In this document: positions 46,054 to 55,735 of the stretch, in pieces | Layout: every line of letters starts with the position of its first letter | How positions within the stretch are numbered: the stretch's first letter is position 1 | NCBI RefSeq assembly: GCF_902170305.1 | Contig: NZ_CABHWW010000034.1 | Location: 21,076-85,075 of the forward strand | Length of the DNA: 64,000 nucleotides | Reading direction: 5' to 3' | From: Yersinia alsatica | GTDB taxonomy: Bacteria; Pseudomonadota; Gammaproteobacteria; Enterobacterales; Enterobacteriaceae | Translations under genes and position numbers: made by a program | Notes under the pieces: generated by a model | What the model was told of the DNA's origin: nothing | Databases searched by the model: none | The model's input: the letters and a program-made list of their open reading frames with translations, nothing else

Positions 46054-49020
46054 ATGCCCCGCCGTTCGATCCTCTCCGCCGCCGAGCGCGAAAGCCTGCT
46101 GGCGTTGCCGGACACCAAGGATGAGTTGATCCGTCACTACACGTTCAGCGAAAGCGACCTCTCCATCATCCGGCAGCGGCGCGGCCCGGCCAATCGGCTG
46201 GGCTTCGCGGTGCAGCTCTGCTACCTGCGCTTTCCCGGCGTCATCCTTGGCGCTGATGAGCCACCGTTCCCGCCATTGCTGAGACTGGTCGCCAACCAGC
46301 TCAAGGTCGGCATCGAAAGCTGGGACGAGTACGGGCAGCGTGAGCAGACCCGACGCGAGCACCTGGTCGAGCTGCAAACGGTGTTCGGCTTCCAGCCGTT
46401 CACGATTGGCCACTACCGGCAGGCTGTCCAGTTGCTGACCGAGCTGGCCATGCAAACCGACAAGGGCATCGTGCTGGCCAGAGCCTTGATCGAGCACCTG
46501 CGGCGGCAGTCGGTCATTGTGCCCGCCCTCAACGCCGTCGAGCGGGCGAGCGCCGAAGCGATTACCCGCGCCAACCGGCGTCTCTACGACGCCTTGGCTG
46601 AGCCGCTGACGGACGTGCATCGCCGTCGCCTCGACGATCTGCTCAAGCGCCGCGACAACGGCAAGACGACGTGGCTGGCCTGGCTGCGGCAATCCCCGGT
46701 CAAACCGAACTCGCGGCACATGCTGGAACACATCGAACGCCTCAAGGCGTGGCAGGCGCTCGACCTGCCCTCCGGCATCGAGCGGCTGGTTCACCAGAAC
46801 CGGCTGCTCAAGATCGCCCGCGAGGGCGGCCAGATGACGCCCGCCGACCTGGCGAAGTTCGAGCCGCAGCGGCGTTACGCGACCCTGGTGGCGCTCGCCA
46901 TCGAGGGCATGGCCACCGTCACCGACGAAATCATCGACCTGCATGACCGCATCCTGGGCAAGCTGTTCAATGCCGCCAAGAACAAGCATCAGCAGCAGTT
47001 CCAGGCATCCGGCAAGGCGATCAATGCCAAGGTGCGGCTGTTCGGGCGCATCGGCCAGGCGCTGATCGAGGCCAAGCAAGCGGGCCGCGATCCGTTCGCC
47101 GCCATCGAGGCCGTCATGTCCTGGGATGCTTTCGCCGAGAGCGTCACCGAAGCGCAGCGGCTCGCGCAACCCGAGGACTTCGATTTCCTGCACCGCATCG
47201 GCGAGAGCTACGCCACGCTGCGCCGCTACGCGCCGGAATTTCTCGACGTGCTCAAGTTGCGGGCCGCGCCCGCCGCCAAGGACGTACTCGACGCCATCGA
47301 GGTGCTGCGCAGCATGAACAGCGACAACGCCCGCAAGGTGCCCACCGACGCGCCGACCGAGTTCATCAAGCCGCGCTGGCAGAAGCTGGTGATGACCGAC
47401 ACCGGCATCGACCGGCGCTACTACGAACTGTGCGCGCTGTCGGAGCTGAAGAACGCGCTGCGCTCCGGCGACATCTGGGTGCAAGGCTCGCGCCAGTTCA
47501 AGGACTTCGAGGACTACCTGGTGCCGCCCGCGAAATTCGCCAGCCTCAAGCAGGCCAGCGAATTGCCGCTGGCCGTGGCCACCGATTGCGACCAGTACCT
47601 GCATGACCGGCTGACGCTGCTGGAAACGCAGCTCGCCACCGTCAACCGCATGGCGCTGGCCAACGAGCTGCCGGACGCCATCATCACGGAGTCGGGCCTG
47701 AAGATCACGCCGCTCGATGCGGCGGTGCCCGATACCGCACAGGCCCTGATCGACCAGACGGCGATGATCCTACCGCACGTCAAGATCACCGAATTGCTGC
47801 TGGAGGTAGACGAATGGACGGGCTTCACCCGGCACTTCGCCCACCTGAAGTCAGGCGACCTGGCCAAGGACAAAAACCTGTTGCTGACCACGATCCTCGC
47901 CGACGCGATCAACCTGGGCCTGACCAAGATGGCGGAATCGTGCCCCGGCACGACCTACGCCAAGCTGGCCTGGCTGCAAGCCTGGCACATCCGCGACGAA
48001 ACCTACGGGGCGGCACTGGCCGAGCTGGTCAACGCGCAGTTCCGACATCCCTTCGCCGAGCATTGGGGCGACGGCACCACGTCATCGTCGGACGGCCAGA
48101 ACTTCCGCACCGGCAGCAAGGCCGAGAGCACCGGCCACATCAATCCGAAATACGGCAGCAGCCCAGGGCGGACGTTCTACACCCATATCTCCGACCAGTA
48201 CGCGCCGTTCCACACCAAGGTCGTGAACGTCGGCGTGCGCGACTCGACCTACGTGCTCGACGGCCTGCTGTATCACGAATCCGACCTGCGGATCGAGGAG
48301 CACTACACCGACACGGCAGGGTTCACGGACCACGTCTTCGCGTTGATGCACCTGCTGGGCTTCCGCTTCGCCCCGCGCATTCGTGACCTGGGCGACACCA
48401 AGCTCTACATCCCGAAGGGCGATGCCACCTACGAGGCGTTGAAACCGATGATCGGCGGCACGCTCAACATCAAGCACGTCCGCGCCCATTGGGATGAAAT
48501 CCTGCGGATGGCCACCTCGATCAAGCAGGGCACGGCGACGGCCTCGCTGATGCTCAGGAAGCTTGGCAGCTACCCGCGCCAGAACGGCCTGGCCGTCGCC
48601 CTGCGTGAGCTGGGACGCATCGAGCGCACACTGTTCATCCTGGACTGGCTGCAAAGCGTCGAGCTGCGCCGCCGCGTGCATGCCGGGCTGAACAAAGGCG
48701 AGGCGCGCAACGCGCTGGCCCGCGCCGTGTTCTTCAACCGCCTGGGGGAAATCCGCGACCGCAGCTTCGAGCAGCAGCGCTACCGGGCCAGCGGCCTCAA
48801 CCTGGTGACGGCGGCCATCGTGCTATGGAACACGGTCTATCTGGAGCGGGCCGCGAACGCCTTGCGTGGCCACGGTCAAGCCGTCGATGACGGCCTGTTG
48901 CAGTACCTGTCGCCGCTCGGCTGGGAGCACATCAACCTGACCGGCGATTACCTCTGGCGCAGCAGCGCCAAGATCGGCGCGGGCAAGTTCAGGCCGCTAC
49001 GGCCGCTGCAACCGGCTTAG
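46054..49020 (+). CDS. tnpA: Tn21/Tn501-type transposase TnpA, outer element
   Basis: Tn3-family DDE transposase of 988 residues, the length of Tn21 and Tn501 TnpA, starting [20 protein letters not shown]. The N-terminal DUF4158 DNA-binding region spans about residues 1-160. The catalytic domain shows [14 protein letters not shown] (first Asp, near residue 685), [23 protein letters not shown] (second Asp) and '[25 protein letters not shown]' (the Glu). Its stop codon is inside the right inverted repeat. GC-rich codon use marks it as part of a broad-host transposon. Intact. Confidence 0.96.
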   Translation: MPRRSILSAAERESLLALPDTKDELIRHYTFSESDLSIIRQRRGPANRLGFAVQLCYLRFPGVILGADEPPFPPLLRLVANQLKVGIESWDEYGQREQTRREHLVELQTVFGFQPFTIGHYRQAVQLLTELAMQTDKGIVLARALIEHLRRQSVIVPALNAVERASAEAITRANRRLYDALAEPLTDVHRRRLDDLLKRRDNGKTTWLAWLRQSPVKPNSRHMLEHIERLKAWQALDLPSGIERLVHQNRLLKIAREGGQMTPADLAKFEPQRRYATLVALAIEGMATVTDEIIDLHDRILGKLFNAAKNKHQQQFQASGKAINAKVRLFGRIGQALIEAKQAGRDPFAAIEAVMSWDAFAESVTEAQRLAQPEDFDFLHRIGESYATLRRYAPEFLDVLKLRAAPAAKDVLDAIEVLRSMNSDNARKVPTDAPTEFIKPRWQKLVMTDTGIDRRYYELCALSELKNALRSGDIWVQGSRQFKDFEDYLVPPAKFASLKQASELPLAVATDCDQYLHDRLTLLETQLATVNRMALANELPDAIITESGLKITPLDAAVPDTAQALIDQTAMILPHVKITELLLEVDEWTGFTRHFAHLKSGDLAKDKNLLLTTILADAINLGLTKMAESCPGTTYAKLAWLQAWHIRDETYGAALAELVNAQFRHPFAEHWGDGTTSSSDGQNFRTGSKAESTGHINPKYGSSPGRTFYTHISDQYAPFHTKVVNVGVRDSTYVLDGLLYHESDLRIEEHYTDTAGFTDHVFALMHLLGFRFAPRIRDLGDTKLYIPKGDATYEALKPMIGGTLNIKHVRAHWDEILRMATSIKQGTATASLMLRKLGSYPRQNGLAVALRELGRIERTLFILDWLQSVELRRRVHAGLNKGEARNALARAVFFNRLGEIRDRSFEQQRYRASGLNLVTAAIVLWNTVYLERAANALRGHGQAVDDGLLQYLSPLGWEHINLTGDYLWRSSAKIGAGKFRPLRPLQPA

Positions 49021-49053
49021 CGTGCTTTATTTTCCGTTTTCTGAGACGACCCC
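49016..49053 (-). repeat. Right 38-bp inverted repeat, outer transposon
   Basis: Perfect reverse complement of 35108-35145, followed by the duplicated TATTT at 49054-49058. The tnpA stop lies in its first five bases. Confidence 0.97.
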
Positions 49054-49187
49054 TATTTGTATTCTTCAGAAGAAAGGAAATTTCACGACAGCCCTTTACA
49101 CATCCCTCAATACCAGGAGGTGAGCACGATCAGGATACCTGCCATTCAGAGAGTTTCAGATTAACTGATGCGTTGAGAATATTTGTC

Positions 49188-49805
49188 CTATTGCTCAGGT
49201 TGTAATGAGATCCGGTTCAACTCCACCATGACCGACGGTAGGACATGGGCCTGAAAAACCTCTCTACATGCTGACAGGTTGCCCGTCACTAGAAATTCCA
49301 CCGGTGTAACCAGTTTGTCCTCTTCCGAAAATCCACAGGTCAGAGCCGACTTCCTTACCAGCAGTGCATTCGTATCGATGTATTCCTGAACTAAAAGAGC
49401 TTCATTGTCCCAGTCTTCGTCACTCACCGCTGCATTGACCCAGCCCTGCGATTTAAGCTGTTCAATTGCGTACGTCAGCCGGTACAAATCCGACTTTGCA
49501 GACACAGGTCCGGCACACGAAGACCAGAGATATTCCAGACGACTGAATAAGCTTGCGGCAAGACCTTTCTGGCGCCCCAGCACCACCAGACTCTCAATAT
49601 CGGATGCGATTGAACGCGTAAACCGTTTTTGCTTATACGCCACCGTTAACCAGCGCAGTAAAAATGCGTGCGTGCTGAGTGGCGACAACGCATGACCATC
49701 CTGCTGCGCGGTACGTAAGGCGACAAGCGCACACCATGCAAAATGTTCCAGTGCCGTGACGGTTTGTTCCGGGGGAGGATATCGTGGGTTTTCTTCATTC
49801 AGGAA
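49188..49805 (-). CDS. DUF2913 protein with no clear start codon
   Basis: A DUF2913-like protein, a family common in enterobacterial islands but without known function. The frame is open from 49805 to 49188 (205 codons) and the translation is family-like from near its beginning: TALEHFAWCALVALRTAQQDG, then FLLRWLTVAYKQKRFTRSIASDIESLV and SDLYRLTYAIEQLKSQGW. No ATG, GTG or TTG precedes the conserved region; the first usable codon is a TTG at 49688, which would lose about 35 conserved residues, or a CTG at 49802. Start-codon loss is likely, so this may be a recent pseudogene. Confidence 0.7.
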   Translation of the reverse strand, partial: FLNEENPRYPPPEQTVTALEHFAWCALVALRTAQQDGHALSPLSTHAFLLRWLTVAYKQKRFTRSIASDIESLVVLGRQKGLAASLFSRLEYLWSSCAGPVSAKSDLYRLTYAIEQLKSQGWVNAAVSDEDWDNEALLVQEYIDTNALLVRKSALTCGFSEEDKLVTPVEFLVTGNLSACREVFQAHVLPSVMVELNRISLQPEQ

Positions 49806-49904
49806 TTATATCGGCGCAGCAGAGATCGGGGAAGTCCGGGATAAGGTGCGTATTTTCAGACCTGAATTAACTGTCATCTCCTTTGTTTACAGAGACCATT
49901 ACTT

Positions 49905-50453
49905 TCACGGACAAACCACACCCGTTCTGGCTGTCATCACGGGAGATACCATTTCATTCACCCTGGTCTGTAGCTGACTGAATGGCTGTGAAAATGAACA
50001 TCTTTCTGTGCGACTGATAATGAAAGACGCCATACTGGTGACGTTGCTATCAGTACCCGTCACAGTGCGCCATGCCTCTCTGAGTATCACGCTCATCTCC
50101 TGCTGTACGACCTCATCGCGCCAGGCCCCCAGCGTATCAAGATTCATCAGCAGCGCCATTTTACACTCTGGTGCACTGACAGACTCCCACAGCCAGCGCA
50201 GTACTGTGGGAGGTGAATGATGGCGTGCCTGCTGACACTGGCGCGAATATTGGCCGGTCCGCTGCCAGACTTCGGTGTGAAAACGCAAAATCAATGACCG
50301 GTAATCGCTCATGGTTTCACGATACGGCAATTTCAGCGTAAAGCTGAATGCCACCAGTCGCGGGTAATGGTCAACAGCCTGCTGCAGAAAAGCACATGTA
50401 TTCGCTACATCTGTAGCATTACTAGCGGTTGTAGCGGGTAAATAATGATTCAT
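49905..50453 (-). CDS. YagK/YfjJ-like (inovirus Gp2-related) protein
   Basis: A 182-residue protein from the ATG at 50453 with GAGAG upstream; a TTG five codons earlier is less likely. The segment 'HYPRLVAFSFTLKLPYRETMSDYRSLILRFHTEVWQR' resembles the opening of YagK/YfjJ and inovirus Gp2 proteins, whose conserved form includes 'YPRVMVLRVDLRLP' as in 53200-53829. The HYH motif present in that neighbour is not seen here. It is in the replication/regulation part of the island. Function unknown. Confidence 0.6.
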   Translation of the reverse strand: MNHYLPATTASNATDVANTCAFLQQAVDHYPRLVAFSFTLKLPYRETMSDYRSLILRFHTEVWQRTGQYSRQCQQARHHSPPTVLRWLWESVSAPECKMALLMNLDTLGAWRDEVVQQEMSVILREAWRTVTGTDSNVTSMASFIISRTERCSFSQPFSQLQTRVNEMVSPVMTARTGVVCP

Positions 50454-50661
50454 ATGAGAGACTCTCAACGTTGCGCCAGCAAGGATCAGAGGATTGATTT
50501 ATAGCGGCACAGAAGGTTTAATCGATGGGTTATTGTGGGTCAGAAGTGGCTCCGCACCAGAGCGATCACGACAAGCAAAATACTCGCTCACTCGCTTTTG
50601 GTGCCCGATTTGCTTTATCCTGCTGAAGATAGAATCCAGATTAGCCGTGTGGGCAATAACA

Positions 50662-52254
50662 ATGAATAACGTTAATAACTACCCTGTTGAAGCTTTTCCG
50701 CCCGTTTTACGTGACGCGATAACGGCGTTTCATGAAGACACCCTGATCCCTGTCGAAATGATTGGCAGCACAGTCCTGGCCGCTGTCGCCCTAGCTCGGC
50801 AACCGCTGATCGATGTTGCTTCCCCCTTCGGTAATAAGAAGCCAGAACCCTGCTCATTGTATTTTCTGACATTGGCGAAATCAGGAGAAGGGAAGAGCCC
50901 GGTGCGCGAATGTATGATGGAGCCCTTCGAGACTTTTGCAGCAGAGATGCATGCCGAATATGAAGCACTCTTTGATGCTTATAAAAAAGACCATGCTATC
51001 TGGTCCTCGAAGGAAAAAGCGTTAAACCGCAATTTTCAGAAAGCCTCTAAACATGGTGGAGACAGTGACGTTGAAGAATTATTGCTTCGCGAACACCAGG
51101 CTGCAGAGCCGACAAAACCCAGGGCATTTGAAATGTTCTATGAAGATGCCACGCCCGAAGGGATTATTCAGGGATTAAAAGAATATCCCTATGCCGGTGT
51201 ATTCGCTGATGAAGCCATTACCTTCTTTACCGGCCACCTGAAAAACAACCTTGGCCTGCTGAACAAAATATGGAAAAACGAACCACTGTCACTTTCCCGA
51301 AAGAAAGAAGGCAGTATACGGCTCAATGCTTACCTGACCTTTTTACTTATGGTGCAACCTGAAATATTTGAAGAGTATTTAGAGAAAAATGGCAAGCGCG
51401 CTGTTTCAAGTGGTTTTCTGGCACGATTTCTTTTTACGAACACCGCGAGCACTATCGGGCAACGACGAATAAACCTGAATCAGGAAAAATCCAGAAACGC
51501 CCTTGATGCTTTGTTTACCCGATTTAACCATTTCCTCCAGAAACAAAAAGAACGGTTTTATGATGACACAATTCAGAAGCAAACTTTAGCGTTGTCGGAT
51601 AACGCAAAAATGCTATTTGAAGAAAGGATAAACCAGTATCAATTAAGTATTGGTGAAAATCAACCACGGGAACATATTGCAGAGTTTGTATCTAAAGCAG
51701 GCAGCCATGCAATACGCATTGCCGCTTTATTTAGCTTCAGCTCAATAGAAGGCATCCCTGAAAGTACTCTGAGGGATGCCTTCACGATTACTGAATGGCA
51801 CATTAATCAGGCCGACAAGTATTTTTACATACTGAGCGAGCAGTATCAGTTACAGCAAGATGTGTATGAGTTGTTTGACTGGATAAAAAACAGATTTAAC
51901 AATCCCAAAGGAACAATGAAAGTTGCCACCAGTTATTACGGAGGCTTTCAGGATGTAAACCTGAAGCAGTGGCAGCCATTTTTAAGAAATGAACTTGAGA
52001 CTCACGGCCCCGCTAGATTGAGAAAAGCTGAACGTTTAATACCGGTACTGAATCAACTCATTCAACTGGGACTGATTGTCACAATATGCTACCCACCACA
52101 ACGTGCGCTTTATATCTCGATGGCAGGTACCGATGCGTATGGTAATATAGTTGCCCTGAATAATTTTTTCCCTCAATACAACCTTGTGGGCTACAGAAAT
52201 AATGCCACTCAACCACTGAGTGGATACGATTCCAACAGACTGCAATGGCAATAA
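50662..52254 (+). CDS. yfjI: YfjI-like DUF3987 protein
   Basis: A 530-residue protein of the YfjI/DUF3987 type from CP4-57-like prophages. The ATG at 50662 is chosen because conserved sequence begins there (YPVEAFPPVLRDAITAFHEDTLIPVEMIG); an open frame from 50494 adds an unrelated leader. It has a divergent P-loop-like LTLAKSGEGKSPVRE near residue 75 and YAGVFADEAITFF near residue 178 in a Walker B position, so it may be a primase/helicase-like ATPase. E. coli YfjI is 469 residues. The role is unknown; position near AlpA suggests island replication or maintenance. Confidence 0.8.
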   Translation: MNNVNNYPVEAFPPVLRDAITAFHEDTLIPVEMIGSTVLAAVALARQPLIDVASPFGNKKPEPCSLYFLTLAKSGEGKSPVRECMMEPFETFAAEMHAEYEALFDAYKKDHAIWSSKEKALNRNFQKASKHGGDSDVEELLLREHQAAEPTKPRAFEMFYEDATPEGIIQGLKEYPYAGVFADEAITFFTGHLKNNLGLLNKIWKNEPLSLSRKKEGSIRLNAYLTFLLMVQPEIFEEYLEKNGKRAVSSGFLARFLFTNTASTIGQRRINLNQEKSRNALDALFTRFNHFLQKQKERFYDDTIQKQTLALSDNAKMLFEERINQYQLSIGENQPREHIAEFVSKAGSHAIRIAALFSFSSIEGIPESTLRDAFTITEWHINQADKYFYILSEQYQLQQDVYELFDWIKNRFNNPKGTMKVATSYYGGFQDVNLKQWQPFLRNELETHGPARLRKAERLIPVLNQLIQLGLIVTICYPPQRALYISMAGTDAYGNIVALNNFFPQYNLVGYRNNATQPLSGYDSNRLQWQ

Positions 52255-52865
52255 TTGTTATCGAAATGTTTTACAAAACATTAGTGTCGTATGTGGAGTT
52301 CATCTGTCCGGTGGGATTCTGCTGATAGCCAGAAGTCAGCCAAGAAAAGAGATGAGAGTTTTCATTACAGCCTGCCAAAGCTGCTAAAATTTTCTTTTTT
52401 AGCAGATTTAGCGGCGCTCTTATAAAAAAATGCACATCATGCGTACAGAATTCACACAATAGTAAACCACAACGCATTACGTCAACGTTGGCTTCAGTGA
52501 CTGTTATACCACGCCAGATTGCTATGAAATTATTACAAGGAATCGTGAGGAACCACTGGTTAGTTAAGTGCTTTTTATCTACAGTATTGGACCGGTGATT
52601 ATTTAACTCACTATCACCGCTGAGTTAACATGCTCCGTCATTTATTCTCGAAATTCAGTTTAGTTTATTCCAAAAAGCTGTAAACGAGAGACCTGCAAGG
52701 TGCACATAAAACATTCGCACAGGCTCTCATTATAAATACACAAGAATAATTAGCGCATGCCTATCTGTAATATTTAAACAACCCAGATAACAAACAGGGT
52801 TACATAAATATTTAAGATCCACAGGAGAGTTTATGGGGGGTATACGGCTCGCACATCAGGATGCA
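52255..52865. other. Non-coding gap with interleaved inverted repeats
   Basis: A 611-base AT-rich region between convergent yfjI and alpA with no supported gene. At 52593-52628 two inverted repeats interlock: CGGTGAT/ATCACCG (52593-52599, 52613-52619) and TTAACTCA/TGAGTTAA (52603-52610, 52621-52628). Only one pair could form a simple hairpin at a time, or both as a pseudoknot-like fold. It may be a regulator-binding or replication-control site. Confidence 0.55.
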
Positions 52866-53078
52866 TTATGCACGGGACTCAGCAATACGTTTCTGAACCC
52901 ATTCCTCAACCTCACTTTTAAGCCAGCGCGAACTACGCCCCAGCTTAATCGGCTTTGGGAATAAACCTTCCTGAATCAACTTGTAAAACCATTTATCGCT
53001 GCACCCGGTAAATTCCGTAATGAATGCCATATCGACCATTTTATCACTGAGCAGGCTGCGGGTTGTTATATCTGTCAT
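52866..53078 (-). CDS. alpA: AlpA-family phage regulator
   Basis: A 70-residue MerR-like winged-helix protein of the AlpA family, from the ATG at 53078. It shows DMAFITEFTGCSDKWFYKLIQEGLFPKPIKLGRSSRWLKSEVEEWVQKRI, the full AlpA domain. AlpA of CP4-57 activates excision by promoting the integrase, so this is the likely excision control switch of the island. AGAGAG lies before the ATG. It is downstream of the Gp2-like gene in the same direction. Confidence 0.88.
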   Translation of the reverse strand: MTDITTRSLLSDKMVDMAFITEFTGCSDKWFYKLIQEGLFPKPIKLGRSSRWLKSEVEEWVQKRIAESRA

Positions 53079-53199
53079 GACGATTTCTCTCTGTCTTAAG
53101 GAAATGAAAGACAGGAGCACTAGGAATGATTGATTTATCGTTAACCTGGTACTCCGCCATAACATTCCTTTCGCCAGTAGAAAAATACTTATGACCTAA

Positions 53200-53829
53200 T
53201 CAGTACTGACTGCAGCCAAAGTTACGCTGGCTGTCTGAATTATCTTTGCTGTAGTCCTTGGCCAGATAGTTAAGCCTGTCAGTGACATTTGATAACTGGG
53301 CAGTAAAGCCATTATGGTTTTTACTCAGGTGGTAGTAACAACTGGCAGGAAACTCTACTAGGGGGTAATATTGCTGATGATTAACCACAGTATTCAGTCC
53401 CAGCGCCCGTACCCAGGCCTCCATAATCATCATGGCCAGATTGTGAGTGTATTCTCCATCCGTACTGGTATAGCTTCCTGGATAGGCATACGCTTCTCGA
53501 TTAAAGAGCAGGGCCACGTGATAATGCTTTTTACCGTACTCATTAAACTCCCTTGCCCAGATATGACGAACATGACAGGAATGAACTCGTTTACCTGCAT
53601 TACATTTTTTCAGTAAATCAGCTTCAATCTGTGCTTTAAGGGAAACAACGAAACGGGTGACTATTCCTGAGTCAGACTTATATGAACCGGTTTCAATCTC
53701 AGGCAAACGAAGGTCTACCCTCAGGACCATTACACGCGGATACTCATTCAGGGCTTTAGTGATAGTCTCCTGAATACGCTTAACATAGTTCTGGTTCAAT
53801 GTACCGTAGCTGTCGGTATTAATGCTCAT
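53200..53829 (-). CDS. Inovirus Gp2/YagK-like protein
   Basis: A 209-residue protein from the ATG at 53829. 'ITKALNEYPRVMVLRVDLRLP' is the family opening and 'HIWAREFNEYGKKHYHVALLFNREAYAYPG' contains an HYH pair like the HUH motif of rolling-circle initiators; a conserved Tyr-rich region follows (HQQYYPLVEFPASCYYHL). Proteins of this type occur in CP4-type islands and inoviruses. A replication-initiator role is possible but unproven. It is 121 bases upstream of alpA. Confidence 0.75.
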   Translation of the reverse strand: MSINTDSYGTLNQNYVKRIQETITKALNEYPRVMVLRVDLRLPEIETGSYKSDSGIVTRFVVSLKAQIEADLLKKCNAGKRVHSCHVRHIWAREFNEYGKKHYHVALLFNREAYAYPGSYTSTDGEYTHNLAMMIMEAWVRALGLNTVVNHQQYYPLVEFPASCYYHLSKNHNGFTAQLSNVTDRLNYLAKDYSKDNSDSQRNFGCSQY

Positions 53830-54401
53830 TATGAAAGACCTTGTGTTAGTGAGTTTGTTCAATAGGATATACACCGTCAGTAATAAATTACTTTCTGTTC
53901 TGCAGAGTAATACCAGGAAGTGATTAAGTGCGAATGTGTGTTACTGGTACCACGACAGGTATAGTTTTGTTGATTGATCATATTTATTGAATTGGTTTGT
54001 TATCTGGAATTGCTTATATAACCGTTACTCTGTCTGATACACTTATTGATATAATCATACAAACACCAACGAGTGTATCTATATTAATATATTACCAACC
54101 CGACAAGCATTAACGTATTTTTATAAGAAAATACAATAGAAGAAGGAAACACTTAAAAACCGTATTTTCACATCAGATAACTGCTTGTTTTTACTCTCAA
54201 GTTAGCACTCCTGTCACATATAATAGCCAGCATAATAACGGGTCTATTGAACCTGCTCTGTCATACCCTAAACTGTCCTTTCAACAGGAACAGTTCACCT
54301 CCCTAAAAAATTACATTCAAAAAAATTTCAGACCTATATTACCAGGGTGAGAACGGCAGCAGAAATGCTGCCATTTTATTATTTCACTCACGGAGGTTAA
54401 T
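53830..54401. other. AT-rich gap before the GTPase gene
   Basis: A 572-base region between divergent genes with no supported gene. It contains several short hairpins, such as AACTGT/ACAGTT at 54271-54295, and ends in the CGGAGG ribosome site of the GTPase. Promoters for both flanking units should be here. Confidence 0.55.
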
Positions 54402-55286
54402 GTGTCCGATAAAACCGAACAGGGTCTTGATACCCTGAAGCAACAGCTGTCTCTCCTGCCCGAAACACTCTCCCGCACAATACTGAACCGCATCCGCCAG
54501 CATATCCATTATGAGCCAGTCATCGGCATCATGGGTAAAACAGGGAGTGGCAAAAGTTCGCTCTGCAATGCCCTCTTTCAGCAGCCCCTTAGTCCGGTCA
54601 GCGATGTCCAGGGTTGTACCCGCGAACCGCTTCGCTTCACGCTCGATATCGGCGGGCGCCGCATGACGCTGGTCGATTTGCCCGGTGCAGGCGAATCTCT
54701 GGACTATGACCGTGAATACCGGCAGCTGTATAAAGAGCAGCTACCGACGCTGGATCTTATTCTCTGGGTGATGAAAGCGGATGACCGGGCCTGCGCGACC
54801 GATGAAGCATTTCACCGGTTCCTGCTCAAGTGCGGTGTCTCACCAGGCAGCATTGTCTTCGTCATTAACCAGGCCGACAAGGCGGAACCCTCGCTGGAAT
54901 GGGACAGAGAAGCGCGTCAGCCCTCCACCGGCCAGTTGCTGACGCTGACCGCCCGAAGCGCAGCCATCTCACGGCAGTTTTCCTGTCCTTATCCGGTGCA
55001 CGCAGTGTCAGCAAAAACCGGCTACAACCTGGCCCGTCTGGTTGAAACCATGATATTTGCCCTGCCACCGGAAGCCAGCAGCGGCGTGTTTCGTCAGGTC
55101 AGGGAAGAGCACCGATCTGCGGAGGCAGAGAGTACCGCCCGACAGGATTTTGGCGATCTGCTGGGTGAGCTGTTCAGCCGGATAGTGGATGCCATTCCGC
55201 TGCCAAAGCCGGTCCGTGAAGCGCTGGGAACAATCCGCGACGGCATTGTGAATGCTGCTTCTGCGCTGTGGCACTTACTTTTTTGA
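54402..55286 (+). CDS. yfjP: YfjP/YeeP-like GTPase
   Basis: A P-loop GTPase of the Era/HflX-related 50S-binding type, 294 residues with a GTG start after a CGGAGG site. G1 is GIMGKTGSGKSSLCN at residues 42-56, G2 a Thr in GCTREP, G3 LVDLPGAGES near residue 90, G4 NQAD near residue 153 and G5-like SAKTG near residue 203. The C-terminal 60 residues are amphipathic (LLGELFSRIVDAIPLPKPVREAL) and may touch the membrane. YfjP is a standard gene of CP4-57-like islands; its role is unknown. Confidence 0.88.
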   Translation: MSDKTEQGLDTLKQQLSLLPETLSRTILNRIRQHIHYEPVIGIMGKTGSGKSSLCNALFQQPLSPVSDVQGCTREPLRFTLDIGGRRMTLVDLPGAGESLDYDREYRQLYKEQLPTLDLILWVMKADDRACATDEAFHRFLLKCGVSPGSIVFVINQADKAEPSLEWDREARQPSTGQLLTLTARSAAISRQFSCPYPVHAVSAKTGYNLARLVETMIFALPPEASSGVFRQVREEHRSAEAESTARQDFGDLLGELFSRIVDAIPLPKPVREALGTIRDGIVNAASALWHLLF

Positions 55287-55297
55287 GGAGGTGGAAA

Positions 55298-55534
55298 ATG
55301 ATACTCAGGAAGCTGACACGGCTCCTGTTGCGCATGCTGCTGCGCTATATCCGGAGACAGATTGTAACCCGGATCCTGGATTACTGCCGGCGCGCAGGCT
55401 GGCCAGAGAAAGAGATCCAAAGCGTACGTTGTGCCCTCGTCATTCTGTTTCGCCTCTTACTGCGTTTGCTCAGATCGAGATTAATAAAACGCCATACTAC
55501 AGCCACCTTCAGCCCTGACAACGCGTCCTGCTGA
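55298..55534 (+). CDS. Small cationic protein, unknown
   Basis: A 78-residue, strongly basic, Leu/Arg-rich protein starting MILRKLTRLLLRMLLRYIRRQIV. It has a good GGAGGTGG ribosome site six bases before the ATG and follows the GTPase stop by only 11 bases. The N-terminal 40 residues could form an amphipathic helix at a membrane. A longer frame from 55268 is rejected because of the ribosome site. No family recognised. Coupling to the GTPase suggests a joint role. Confidence 0.55.
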   Translation: MILRKLTRLLLRMLLRYIRRQIVTRILDYCRRAGWPEKEIQSVRCALVILFRLLLRLLRSRLIKRHTTATFSPDNASC

Positions 55535-55735
55535 CCGGCTTTATGACAGGGTATGACCACCTGCAGCTCACTCACTGAACAATGTGAAATTATCCACGTA
55601 TATTCAGTCAGTTAACGTGGGAAAAAAATTTCATCTTTTCTGCCGCTCGCTCTCATCACTGGTCATAACCTGTCCACCCTATCCTGCATAATAACCGCAT
55701 GAGTTATCTCAGTATTTTCCATTCACGGAGGGTAT

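Larger units (their letters stand above)
35108..49053. mobile_element. Tn21-type Tn3-family transposon (outer element)
   Basis: A 13,946-bp transposon with perfect 38-bp inverted repeats at 35108-35145 and 49016-49053 and a 5-bp duplication TATTT at 35103-35107 and 49054-49058. It carries a Tn21/Tn501-type transposase at the right end, a resolvase at the left end, three overlapping accessory genes and a cupin gene. A second Tn3-family element (36888-45134) sits inside; without it the outer element is about 5.7 kb. Its own DNA is clearly more GC-rich than the island around it. No resistance or mercury genes are present. Confidence 0.96.

Noticed and set aside
46027..47604. Long minus-strand open frame of 525 codons
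   Set aside because: It lies wholly antisense to the Tn21-type transposase; GC-rich codon bias leaves the opposite frame open. The translation is repetitive and not family-like.
49756..49977. Plus-strand frame of 73 codons
   Set aside because: It overlaps the DUF2913 5' region and the Gp2-related gene on the other strand and shows no family features.
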